Assembly (NCBI RefSeq): GCF_002776525.5
Contig: NC_045443.1
Span: forward strand, 51,019,387 to 51,083,386
Direction of reading: 5' to 3'
DNA from: Piliocolobus tephrosceles
Taxonomy: Eukaryota; Chordata; Mammalia; Primates; Cercopithecidae
Length of the DNA: 64,000 nt
Below, in pieces: positions 55,436-64,000 of the stretch; position 1 is the stretch's first letter; the number at the start of each line of letters is the position of its first letter. A program made the position numbers and the translations under genes. The notes below the pieces were generated by a model. The model searched no databases. It was not told where the DNA came from and saw only the letters and a list, made by a program, of their open reading frames with translations.

Positions 55436-55573
55436 ATCCTGGACAATCATGAATCATACATAACAGAACTTGGTATGGGTTCTCCAAAATTTTCCTTGGC
55501 TGAAATATGTATTTTAAGTGTTTGCTGTTTTCACCTTCAAACTCTGGAAACTTTTTCTTTCCGTTTTGTTCAC
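55436..55573 (+). repeat. Local duplication pair, outside copy
   Basis: 'atcctggacaatcatgaatc', 'taacagaacttggtatgggt', 'gtattttaagtgtttgctgt' recurs at 56972-57114 in the same orientation, about 80-85% identical by eye with small gaps. Confidence 0.88.
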
Positions 55574-55640
55574 TCCCATATCTCAAGCAATTGTAACAGT
55601 GACTGATACATAGTCGGTACCTGATAAATGGTTTTCGAAT
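55574..55640 (+). repeat. L2/MIR 3'-end trace
   Basis: 'gactgatacatagtcggtac' followed by 'ctgataaatgg' echoes an L2 end. Weak. Confidence 0.35.
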
Positions 55641-56226
55641 GAGTGAAAGCATTTTTATTATCTTCAGATATTTCATACATATAAAAGAATATATATAACT
55701 TAAATATAAGATGAAATAATTAGGACATATACCCATGTCTACCACATAGCTTAAGAGATAGATTATTGTTAATATTGGTGAAGCCTGTTTGGTGTCCCTA
55801 TCTGATTATATCTCTTTTCATTCCCTTTGGAGGAAACCTCCACTCCAGATTTTGCATTTATCATTCATCGCATTTCATTAGGTTTTGGCTACATATAGAT
55901 TCTTTAAAATATGTTATTTAGTTTTTAATGTGTTTCACCATGTGTAAAATTCTGTCATAATATATGAATTATTTGGCAACCTGCTTTTTTCTCTCAACAT
56001 TATGTTATGACACTCATCCCTATTGCTGGATATAGCTTTATTTCATTTTTACTGCTGTATTATACTTAAATAGATAAACACATCACAATTTATTTGGCTA
56101 TTCTCCTGTCAATAGTTAGTCCAGTTGTTTTCAGGTCTTTGTTTTTTATAAACGATACTGTTATAAATATTATTGTACATGTCTCTAAAAATATATGTAC
56201 AAAATTTTCTCTAGGATATATATTTA
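55641..56226 (-). mobile_element. Old antisense L1M, part 1
   Basis: 'ggcaacctgcttttttctct', 'attgctggatatagctttat', 'tttggctattctcctgtcaa', 'ctctaggatatatatttaag': antisense L1M 3' sequence. It is interrupted here by a sense L1 and resumes at 58601 ('gggatatgcatatcttcaac'). Confidence 0.75.
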
Positions 56227-56971
56227 AGAACTGCTGGACACAGATAACTTTATACTCAGTAGTGAAACATTGAAAGCTCTCTTTCTAAGAGCAGGAACAA
56301 AGCAAGGATACCTGCTTTTGCCACTTCTATTCAATGTAGCACTGGAATTCTTGGCCAGAACAGTCAAGCTAAAAAAAAAAGAAATAAAAAGTCAAATGAT
56401 CTTTGACAAAAATGCCAAGACACATAATGGTGAAAGGATTATCTCTTCAACAAATGGAGATGAGAAAACTGAATGAGAAAGAATGAAACTGGACCATTAC
56501 CTAAGGCCCTGTAGAAAAATTAACTGAAAATGTGTTGGAGACCCAAACATAAGACCCAAAACTATAAGACTCCTAAAAACACATAGGAGAAAAGCTTCAT
56601 GACATCAGATTTGACAGTGATTTCTTGGACATGACATAAAAGTACAGGCAACAGAAGCAAAAATAGGCAATTGAAACTACATCAAACTTAAAAACTTCTG
56701 CACAGCAAAGGAAACAATCAACAGAGTGAAAAAGTAACTTATGGAATGGGAGAAAATATTTGCAAGCCATATGTCTGATAAGGGATAATATCCAGAATAC
56801 ATAAATAACTCCTACAACTCACAAAAAACACAAAATATAGTTTATTAGAAAATGGGCAAAGGACTTGAATAGGTATTTCTTCAAAGAAGAAATACAAGTG
56901 GCCAACAAGTATATGAAGAGATGCTTTACATCACTAATCATTGGGGAAATGCAAATCAAAGACACAAGGAG

Positions 56972-57114
56972 ATCCTGGACAATTGTGAGTCACACCTAAC
57001 AGAACTTGGTATGGGTTTTCTAAACTTTTCCCTGTGTGAAATATTTATTTTAAGTGTTTCCTGTTTTCATCTTTAAACTCCAGAAACTTTTTTTCTTTCT
57101 GTTTTGTTTACTTC
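56972..57114 (+). repeat. Local duplication pair, copy inside L1
   Basis: Copy of 55436-55573 between L1 phrases 'aaatcaaagacacaaggag' and 'cacctcacatctgttagg', which are contiguous in ordinary L1s. No A-tail or target-site duplication. Confidence 0.88.
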
Positions 57115-57297
57115 TCTTTGTTGTTTTGTTCACCACCTCACATCTGTTAGGATGGTCATTATTTTAAAAATTAAAAAATAACAAGTGTTGGTTAGGATGT
57201 GGAGAACTGTAACCCATGTCTACTGTTGGCAGGGTGTAAAATGTTGCAGCAGCCATGGAAAACAGGATTGAGGTTTCTCAAAAAATTAAAAATATAG

Positions 57298-57432
57298 GGC
57301 GGGTGCAGTGGCTCATGTCTATAATTTCAGCACTTTGGGAGGCCAAGGTGGGCAGATCACCTGAGGTCAGGAGTTTGAGACCAGTCTGCCCAATATGGCA
57401 AAACCCTGTCTCTATTAAAAATACAAAAAATT
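57298..57432 (+). mobile_element. AluS, sense, left part (split)
   Basis: 'gggcgggtgcagtggctcat', 'ccaaggtgggcagatcacct', 'ctctattaaaaatacaaaaa'; continues at 57745 after the younger Alu. Confidence 0.92.
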
Positions 57433-57735
57433 GGCTGAGCGTGGTGGCTCAAGCCTGAAATCCCAGCACTTTGGGAGGCCGAGACGGGCGGATCACGAGG
57501 TCAGGAGATCGAGACCATCCTGGCTAACACGGTGAAACCCCGTCTCTACTAAAGAATACAAAAAACTAGCCGGGCAAGGTGGCGGGCGCCTGTAGTCCGA
57601 GCTACTCGGGAGGCTGAGGCAGGAGAATGGTGTAAACCCGGGAGGCGGATCTTGCAGTGAGCTGAGATCGCACCACTGCACTCCAGCCTGGGCGACAGAG
57701 CGAGACTCCGTCTCAAAAAAAAAAAAAAAAAAAAA
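57433..57735 (+). mobile_element. Young cercopithecid-type AluY, sense, inside an AluS
   Basis: 'gtggtggctcaagcctgaaa', 'ccgagacgggcggatcacga', 'caaaaaactagccgggcaag', 'gtgtaaacccgggaggcgga', 'gtgagctgagatcgcaccac', with CpGs well kept. Inserted in the middle A-linker of the AluS; the target-site duplication 'aaaatacaaaaaatt' is at 57418-57432 and 57735-57749. Confidence 0.95.
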
Positions 57736-57744
57736 AAATACAAA

Positions 57745-57922
57745 AAATTAGCCGGGTGTGATGTGGTGGTGGGCACCTGTAATCCCAGCTACTCGGGAGA
57801 CTGAGGCAGTAGAATCGTTTGAACTCGGGAGGTGGAGGTTGCAGTGAGCTAAGATTGTGCCACTGCACTCCAGCCTGGGCAACAAGAACGAAACTCCATC
57901 TCTAAATAAATAAATAAATATT
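57745..57922 (+). mobile_element. AluS, sense, right part (split)
   Basis: 'aaattagccgggtgtgatgt', 'actcgggagactgaggcagt', 'ctgggcaacaagaacgaaac', tail (AAAT)n at 57903-57920. Confidence 0.92.
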
Positions 57923-58055
57923 GGCTGGGCGTGGTGGCTCACACCTGTAATCCCAGCACTTTGGGAGGCTGAGATGGGCAGATCACGAGGTCAGGAGATT
58001 GAGACCATTCTGGCTAACACAGTGAAACCCCATCTCTACTAATAATAATAAAATA
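57923..58055 (+). mobile_element. AluY-like left monomer, sense
   Basis: 'ggctgggcgtggtggctcac', 'gagaccattctggctaacac', 'ctctactaataataataaa'; stops at the middle A-linker with no right monomer, abutting the tail of the preceding Alu. Confidence 0.9.
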
Positions 58056-58600
58056 AAAATATAAATATAATTACCATATGATCTAGCAATCCCACTTTTA
58101 GGTATTTATCCGAAAGAATAGAAAATAGGGTCTCAGAGATATTAGCAGTTGTGTTCATTGCAGTATTACTCACAATAGCCAAGAGGTAAAAGCAACCTAA
58201 ATGTCCACCAACTGATAAATGGATTTAAAAATGTGGTATATTATCCAGCCTTAAAAAAAAAAAAGGAAATATTGTCATATGCTACAGTATGGATGAAGCT
58301 TGAAGATATTATATTAAGTGAAATAAGCCAATCACAAAAAGACAAATCCTGTGTAATTCCACTTTTATAAGATATCTAAAACAGCCAAACTTTTAGAAAC
58401 AGAAAGTAGAATTGTTGCCAGGGGCTGTGGGGAGGGGGAAAAGGATTGCTTGTTCAATGGATACATAGTTTCAGCTTTGCAAGTTGAAAAAGTTCTAGAG
58501 ATCTGTAGCACAACAATGTACATATAGTTAACACTACTGTACTATAAAGTTAAAATGGTAAATTTTAAGTCATGCGGTTTTGATCACAATTAAAAAAAAA

Positions 58601-58783
58601 GAACTGGCAGATGATGGGATATGCATATCTTCAACTGTAGAAGATAAACCTAAATTGTTTCCAAAGTGGTTATGCCAATGTACACACTCACTAGCAGTGT
58701 GTAAGACTTCCAGTTGCTCCATATCCTCATCAGCATTTGGTATTATTGTACTCTTTTCCTCCTAAACAATAGACAGCCAGGTA
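58601..58783 (-). mobile_element. Old antisense L1M, part 2
   Basis: 'gggatatgcatatcttcaac', 'ttgtttccaaagtggttatg', 'tagcagtgtgtaagacttcc', 'catatcctcatcagcatttg'. Continues part 1 (55641) and is itself cut by the Alu at 58792. Confidence 0.8.
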
Positions 58784-58791
58784 TATACTTC

Positions 58792-59216
58792 TTTTTTTTT
58801 TTTTTTTTTTTTTTTTTTTGNNNNNNNNNNNNNNNNNNNNNNNNNNNNNNNNNNNNNNNNNNNNNNNNNNNNNNNNNNNNNNNNNNNNNNNNNNNNNNNN
58901 NNNNNNNNNNNNNNNNNNNNTTTTTTTTTTTTTTTTTTTTTTTTTTTGAGACGGAGTCTCGCTCTGTGCAGTGGCCGGATCTCAGCTCACTGAAAGCTCC
59001 GCCTCCCGGGTTTACGCCATTCTCCTGCCTCAGCCTCCCGAGTAAGCTGGGACTACAGGCGCCTGCCACCTCGCCCCGCTAGTTTTTTTGTATTTTTTAG
59101 TAGAGACGGGGTTTCACCATGTTAGCCAGGATGGTCTCGATCTCCTGACCTCGTGATCCGCCCGCCTCGGCCTCCCAAAGTGCTGGGATTACAGGCTTGA
59201 GCCACCGCGCCCGGCC
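58792..59216 (-). mobile_element. Young cercopithecid-type AluY, antisense; tail holds a 100-N gap
   Basis: Poly-T 58792-58819, N at 58821-58920, poly-T to 58947, then 'gagacggagtctcgctctgt', 'gcagtggccggatctcagct', 'cgggtttacgccattctcct', 'acaggcttgagccaccgcgc'. The 'cgcccaggctggagt' stretch is missing between 'ctctgt' and 'gcagtgg'. Target-site duplication 'tatacttct' at 58784 and 59217. Tail length is unknown; 100 N is probably a placeholder. Confidence 0.94.
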
Positions 59217-59650
59217 TATACTTCTTAAATTTTACCAATCTAATGGATTATTTTAATTTGCATTTTATTGATTACTAGAGTTTGAGCATCTTTTTAGCTA
59301 TTTATTGGCTATTTGGATTTTCACTTAAGTGAATAATCTATTCATGTCTTTTGCACATTATTCTGTTGTTCCAGTTGTCGTCTTATTACTGATTTTAAAA
59401 ATCAATTCTTTATATATTCCATGAACAAATTCTTTATAAGTCATTGAGTAGCATGTATCTTTCAGTTTGTGACTTGTCTTGTAGCTTTGTAAATGGAGCC
59501 TTTAAAGAAAACAGGTTTTTAATGTAGTCGAATTTATTCATCTCTTCCATTATGATTTGTTCTTTTTATATCTTATTCTAAGAAATCTTCCCCTACCCTG
59601 AGATCATAAAGACATCCTATGTTTTCTCCTAAAACATTAAAGTTGTGCTG
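59217..59650 (-). mobile_element. Old antisense L1M, part 3
   Basis: 'tttgcattttattgattact', 'tgagcatctttttagctatt', 'ttcatgtcttttgcacatta', 'ctaagaaatcttcccctacc', 'cattaaagttgtgctggaat': antisense L1 ORF2 end region, continuing parts 1 and 2. Confidence 0.8.
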
Positions 59651-59978
59651 GAATTGATTTTTGAAGAGGTATGAGAACTGGGAATAGAAATCAAGAGAGG
59701 CTTTCCTTCTTTACACAGAAGGCAGGTGTCAAAGGTAATCTATCTGCATAGAATTAGAGCTGAAGCTGCTGCCGAGAAAGTTGGTTTAACCTCAGGAAGA
59801 GTTGTCTGTCCATGAGGGTTTGCAAAGTTTCAGTGACTCACTGAAGCAATGGAATCTGTTTCATTTTCTTTGGTGGCAGGAGTTGGGTTCTTAGAGGTTA
59901 TTAATACTAGAGAGATTATAGTTCAACCAAGAGGGGAGAGGTGAAGAGGCAAGGGACAGACAAAGTGACTCTCTGGTT

Positions 59979-60275
59979 CTCTGTAATCCCAGCACTTTGG
60001 GAGGCTGAGGTGGGTGGATCGCTTGAGGCCAGGAGTTCGAGGCCAGCCTGGCCAACACGATGAAACCCTGTCTCCACCAAAACATACAAAAATTAGCCAG
60101 ACATGGTGGCACACCTGTATAGTCCTACCTACTTGGGAGGATGGGCAGGAGAATCACTTGATCCTAGGAGGTGGATTTTGCAGTAAGCCGAGATCGTGCC
60201 ACTGCACTCCAGCCTGGGTGACAGAGTGAGAATCTGTTTCAAAACAAACAAACAAACAACAAAAACAACAACAAA
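59979..60275 (+). mobile_element. AluS, sense, 5'-truncated
   Basis: Begins at 'ctctgtaatcccagcacttt' (first ~25 bases missing), then 'ggccaggagttcgaggccag', 'ggtggcacacctgtatagtc', 'ctgggtgacagagtgagaat', with an AAAC/AAC-repeat tail at 60240-60275. Confidence 0.92.
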
Positions 60276-62074
60276 AAGTGTGTACTACACTATCCAGCAT
60301 TCTCTGTCCCTGCCTCCCTACTTCCCTTATCCTTCACCTGAAACTTCCTATTTAGTGGAAACAAAATAATCTCAACAGAATATGGCAAAAATTACAGTAG
60401 GAAGGATAAAAGAGAGCTACAAATACTCTACTTGATGATCAACAGCAGACTAGACTCACTTTCCCTAGAGCCTTTCCAGGTCAAACTATGATGGCTTTGA
60501 GTGGGAAAAAGAGAAGATGACTTCTAGAGATGACCTCTATTTGGATCTCTGTGGAGGATATTTTCTGAGTCTTATGGTTGGGTCAGCTGAAAAATCCTTC
60601 TTGTGCTTCTTAACTTAGGGTGGCTGCCCCAAAGAGGAAGTTTCAGAAGGAGTCAGTGGAGGAGGTCTAGGGTAGAAAAGAAGAAAACCTGTCCTCTGGA
60701 GCAGAGCAGAAGGAGTGGAGTGACGAAGAAAGCTATAGAGGGATAGATGACAGAGTGGGATGGATGGCACTCCTGGCTCCTCCAAAGGATATCACCATCA
60801 ATCTTTAGTTTTTCATCCTATGCAAGTGAAGGGGAGCAAGAGAGGAAATTATTATACAGCCCTTGGCTTTCTGAGTACTGCCAATAAAAGAGATTTATGG
60901 AGTGAAACTTAGAGCATAGGTTCTAGAAAATGCTCACGTAGCCTTCAGGCACACTTACCAACTAGATTTGTGCATGTGTGCATGCATACACCACTCCCCA
61001 CCCTATGTGAATATGCATTCATTCACCCCCATAGAAGCAGTGTGTGTGCAACAGTGAGCAACACAATTTCACTATACTTTTCAGAAGTAACCCTGTCCAT
61101 TCTTGTGTTTCCACACAGGCTGTAAGCTAGGTCTCACCACTCTTGTAGATTTTGTTCAAGTTGACATGGTGTGATGCTGTCAAAGTGAAGAAGAGTTGCA
61201 GAAGTCTGCACTAAAGATTTTGGATTGAACGTGGTAAATGATTGTTCTTGAGGAAGGATGTGAGGAAATTAGCGTTAACCACATGTAAGAGAGAATTAGC
61301 TTTGATTCACTAGAGACAGGGAGACTCAGAAGGAGACTATGCTGTGAAACAGATACAAAAGTTGACTCCTGGAAACTTGAGCTAAGAAATCAGGACTGCA
61401 GCTGCAAAGACCAGACAGAAGGAACCTGGGGGAATTTGTATCTGTCTCCCATCTCCTCTCTATTTTCAATTTCTTGTGAGTTGGTGTACAGCCAGGGCTG
61501 AGGGAGAGAGACCTTTGATCTCATGCTGTGGGGTGTTCTAATGAGGAAGCGTGCTGCCCTGTCTGGACCTCTCCAGAATTTTATCGGAGGACTGCAAACA
61601 AGGACTTCTCAGCCAAACCCATGGCTAAGTCCTGGCTGGTTCGAAGCAGCCTCTTAGACAAACCAAGAGAGAGACAGGGAAAGGAAGATTTGGGCTGTGG
61701 AGGGAGCAACTCAGCCATCTTCTAGCCCACTGTTGGGGCTTTTAAGTCACCTCACACTGATCATCACCACTCTTTCCTCAAAAGCCTTCCTTCCTTTCCT
61801 TGATTTCAGTGTTAATGGCTGGGAAGTTACTTTTGGTGTTCAACTTCACTCCCTTGTGCTTCACTGGTAACCACATTTAGGACATGGATGCAGAAGACTT
61901 TAGTAAGTTTAAGATTAATCACAGAGTCATCATAGAACCTCATCTGTTTTTATTTGCCATTTATTTTTAAATAAGTTATATTTTCATTTTATTTGCCATT
62001 TATTAGGTTGAACCATACATAACTGCTGGCATATTTGACCACTTTGGCCTACAAAAATCACAATCTATAACTGC
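60276..62074. other. Unassigned 1.8 kb
   Basis: The longest stretch near the right end without a recognisable repeat. A 65-codon plus frame at 61528-61725 and others have no recognisable features. No CpG island. Confidence 0.35.
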
Positions 62075-62091
62075 CTTTCTTTCTTTCTTTT

Positions 62092-62168
<77 letters not shown>

Positions 62169-62214
62169 TTTCTTCTTTCTTTCTTTCCTTCTTTCCTTCC
62201 TTCTTTCTTTCTTT
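62075..62214. repeat. (TTTC)n microsatellite, tail of antisense Alu
   Basis: About 140 bases of TTTC, with TTC and TTCC variants in the last third; the expanded A-tail of the Alu that follows. Confidence 0.95.
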
Positions 62215-62495
62215 TTCAGACAGGGTCTTGGTCTGTCACCCATGCTGTAGTGCAGTGGCACCATCTCTGCTCATTGCAACCTCTGCTTCCTGGGCTCGAG
62301 CAATTCTCCCACCTCAGCCTCCTGAGTAGCTGGGACTACAGGTGCACGCCACCAGGCCTGGCTAATTTATTTTTTATGGCGATGGAGTTTCGCCATGTTG
62401 CCCAGGCTGTTTTCAAATCCTGGACTCAAGCGATCCTCTTACCTCAGCCTTCTGAAGTGTTGGGATTACAGGTGTTAGCCACTGCGCCAGTCCTT
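62215..62495 (-). mobile_element. AluJ, antisense
   Basis: 'cagacagggtcttggtctgt', 'ctgcttcctgggctcgagca', 'ctcaagcgatcctcttacct', 'gttgggattacaggtgttag'. Confidence 0.92.
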
Positions 62496-62584
62496 GAAGT
62501 TTCGACTGAGTATTAAGAACCTATGTGTGCTCAATAAGACTATGATGCAATTTGGTAATGGTTAAAAACTGCTTTTTATTTTCC

Positions 62585-62785
62585 TTCCAGCTCAGCTCCA
62601 CCATCTAGTTTTGAGTAAATTACTTAACTTCTCTATGTCTCTGTTTCCTCATCCTTAGGATGAAGACAATAATAGAACTTAACCTCACAGGGTTGTTGTG
62701 AGAATTTAAATGAGCTGTTTTGTGTAACACTTAGAGAAGTGCCTAATTCAAAGCAAGCTCTATCTAAATATTGACCATTATACAC
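62585..62785 (+). repeat. MIR SINE, sense
   Basis: 'agtaaattacttaacttctc', 'tctgtttcctcatccttagg', 'cacagggttgttgtgagaat', 'agagaagtgcctaattcaaa'. Confidence 0.88.
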
Positions 62786-62799
62786 CAATCACTCTTATG

Positions 62800-63300
62800 T
62801 CACTTAATTTTATTATTAAATATTCCAAGCATACACAAATAGATAGATAGTAAGAAAATAAACACCTTTATGCCCACCTTCCAGCTTAGACATACAACAT
62901 TAAAAATATAATGGAAACCCAGAGGGTATTCTTTCCCTCTCACATTACTGTCCCTTTATTCTTGGAGATAACCTCTGTTCTGAATTTGGTGCTTAACCTT
63001 ACCATTGACTTTTCTCTATTTTAGTACATGTGTATGTAACATATGCCAGATGCAGTATTGTTTATATGTTTCTTAATTTTTATAAATGGGGTCATACCAT
63101 ACTTATCCCTTTTCATCTTGCTTTAGTTGCTTAATATTATGTATTTGATACTTATCTATGTGACTGCATGAAGCTTTAATTGTACTCATTTTAACTGCTG
63201 TGTAGCATGCCAGTGTACAGAATGTGCTATAGTTTACTTAGCTATTCTCCTTTGGGAGAACATTGAGATTGCTTTCAAATCTTTGCTATTACCAACTATT
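62800..63300 (-). mobile_element. Old antisense L1M relic
   Basis: 'agataacctctgttctgaat', 'tacatgtgtatgtaacatat', 'aatggggtcataccatactt', 'ttttaactgctgtgtagcat', 'tttacttagctattctcctt': the same antisense L1M 3' sequence type as 55641-56226. Confidence 0.72.
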
Positions 63301-63304
63301 TAAT

Positions 63305-63572
63305 TTAGTCAACCAATTTTTATTGCATGCCTACTATACCCAGATACTCTTTTAGCAACTGGGAATTCAGCAGGGAAAACAAGGCATAAATCTGTGTCCT
63401 CATGGAGCTTACAGAGTAGAGGGGGGAAACAATTATAAACTTAATAGGTAAACTATGTAATTTGTTGGATGTGCTATGAGGAAAAAAAGCAAGAAAAAGG
63501 GATAGAGGAGTACCAAGGTGGTTTGCAAATTTAACAGGGTGGTCAAGAAAGGCCTCATTGAAAAAGTAACAT
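63305..63572. repeat. Ancient interspersed repeat, family unresolved
   Basis: 'tgcatgcctactatacccag', 'aactgggaattcagcaggga', 'tcctcatggagcttacagag', 'gtggtcaagaaaggcctcat': the fullest copy here of the type seen at 1890, 8131 and 42340; the Alu at 63574 interrupts or ends it. Confidence 0.6.
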
Positions 63573-63573
63573 C

Positions 63574-63880
63574 TAGGCTGGGCGTAGTGACTCATGCCTG
63601 TAATCCCAGCACTTTGGGAGGCCAAGGCAGGCAGATCACCTGAGGTCGGGAGTTTGAGACCAGCCTGGCCAACATGGTGAAAACCTGTCTCTACTAAAAA
63701 ATACAAAAAAAAAAAAATTAGCCAGGCATGGTGATAGGCAGCTGTAATCCCAGCTACACAGGAGGCTGAGGCAGGAGAATTGCTTGAACCCAGGAGGTGG
63801 AGGTTACAGTGAGCTGAGATCGTGCCACTGCACTCCAGCCTGGGCAACAAGAGTGAAACCTCATCTAAAAAAAAAAATAA
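63574..63880 (+). mobile_element. AluSx-like, sense
   Basis: 'ggctgggcgtagtgactcat', 'ggcagatcacctgaggtcgg', 'gaacccaggaggtggaggtt', 'ctgggcaacaagagtgaaac', A-tail. The reverse strand of this and the flank carries a 193-codon Alu-derived frame that is not a gene. Confidence 0.94.
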
Positions 63881-63881
63881 A

Positions 63882-64000
63882 GGCCGGGCGCGGTGGCTCA
63901 AGCCTGTAATCCCAGCACTTTGGGAGGCCGAGACGGGCGGATCACGAGGTCAGGAAATCGAGACCATCCTGGCTAACACGGTGAAACCCCGTCTCTACTA
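63882..64000 (+). mobile_element. Young cercopithecid-type AluY, sense, cut by the window end
   Basis: Perfect Alu start 'ggccgggcgcggtggctcaa', then 'ccgagacgggcggatcacga' and 'gctaacacggtgaaaccccg'. CpGs intact, so recent. It sits on the A-tail of the AluSx before it. Confidence 0.95.

Larger units (their letters stand above)
56236..58598 (+). mobile_element. Sense L1 (L1MA/MB age), 5'-truncated, inserted in an older L1
   Basis: ORF2 from 'ctttatactcagtagtgaaa' through 'agcaggaacaaagcaaggat', 'acttctgcacagcaaaggaa', 'gaaaatgggcaaaggacttg', to 'caacctaaatgtccaccaac' and a 3' UTR with 'ggttttgatcacaattaaa'. Flanking 'aagaactg' (56227, 58599) is the probable target-site duplication. A ~140 bp foreign segment (56972-57114) replaces L1 sequence just before 'cacctcacatctgttaggat', and Alus fill 57298-58055. 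All frames are broken. Confidence 0.87.

Noticed and set aside
58714..59082. Frames of 108-122 codons on both strands
   Set aside because: They run through poly-T and the 100-N gap into an Alu.
63320..63901. 193-codon minus-strand frame
   Set aside because: Mostly antisense Alu translation ('...SPASASCVAGITAAYHH...'-type) running into an old repeat; typical Alu artefact.

Overview
This is a 64 kb stretch of primate nuclear DNA, most probably from an Old World monkey (macaque/baboon group). Alu elements at every age level show that it is primate. The three youngest Alus (about 57433, 58792 and 63882) carry variants that I associate with cercopithecid AluY lineages: 'ctcaagcctgtaatc' instead of the human 'ctcacgcc', 'ccgagacgggcgg', 'aaactagccgggc', 'gtaaacccggg' and, on the reverse strand, 'cagtggccggatctc'. 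I recognise no protein-coding exon, tRNA, rRNA or microRNA. The window reads as intergenic or deep-intronic sequence. Open frames of 60-200 codons are explained by L1 ORFs, Alu sequence, low-complexity tracts or chance.

Layout. 1-9.5 kb: mostly unrecognised sequence with old MIR/L2 relics, one antisense L1 tail (866-1250), a MER5A DNA transposon (5597-5778) and TG/CA microsatellites. 9.5-12.8 kb: an L1 3' portion (10085-12092) broken by an Alu and followed by an AT-palindromic repeat and two antisense Alus. 12.8-24.7 kb: mostly unrecognised sequence, two antisense L1 fragments (16922-17601, 22939-23241) and scattered Alus. 25.9-33.4 kb: a decayed L1M/HAL1-type block carrying Alus and a retrocopy of the beta-actin (ACTB) mRNA 3' UTR (29686-30244) with matching target-site duplications. 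34.7-38.4 kb: a primate-era L1 with a 5' inversion (twin priming), flanked by a 15 bp target-site duplication, with a readable inverted ORF1 C-terminus and a broken ORF2 reverse transcriptase. 38.4-55.6 kb: MIR, L2, small L1 tails and Alus whose tails grew into TTCC and GGAA tracts. 55.6-59.6 kb: a nest in which an old antisense L1 was split by a sense L1, which then received a stack of Alus, plus a younger Alu with an assembly gap in its tail. 60-64 kb: unrecognised sequence, a TTTC-tailed Alu, MIR, old L1, and two back-to-back Alus, the last running off the window.

No genes act together here; the content is layered retrotransposition. The observation most worth following is a recurring pattern of short same-strand local copies 0.9-1.6 kb from a matching sequence: a 53 bp copy with one mismatch (8377/9258), a copy of about 140 bp lodged inside an L1 (55436/56972), a weaker 60 bp case inside another L1 (16106/17104) and an older pair (47340/48501). 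These look like templated insertions rather than retrotransposition. Two assembly gaps (10 N at 42901, 100 N at 58821) both sit in Alu tails. All family names come from recognition by eye; no alignment or database search was run.
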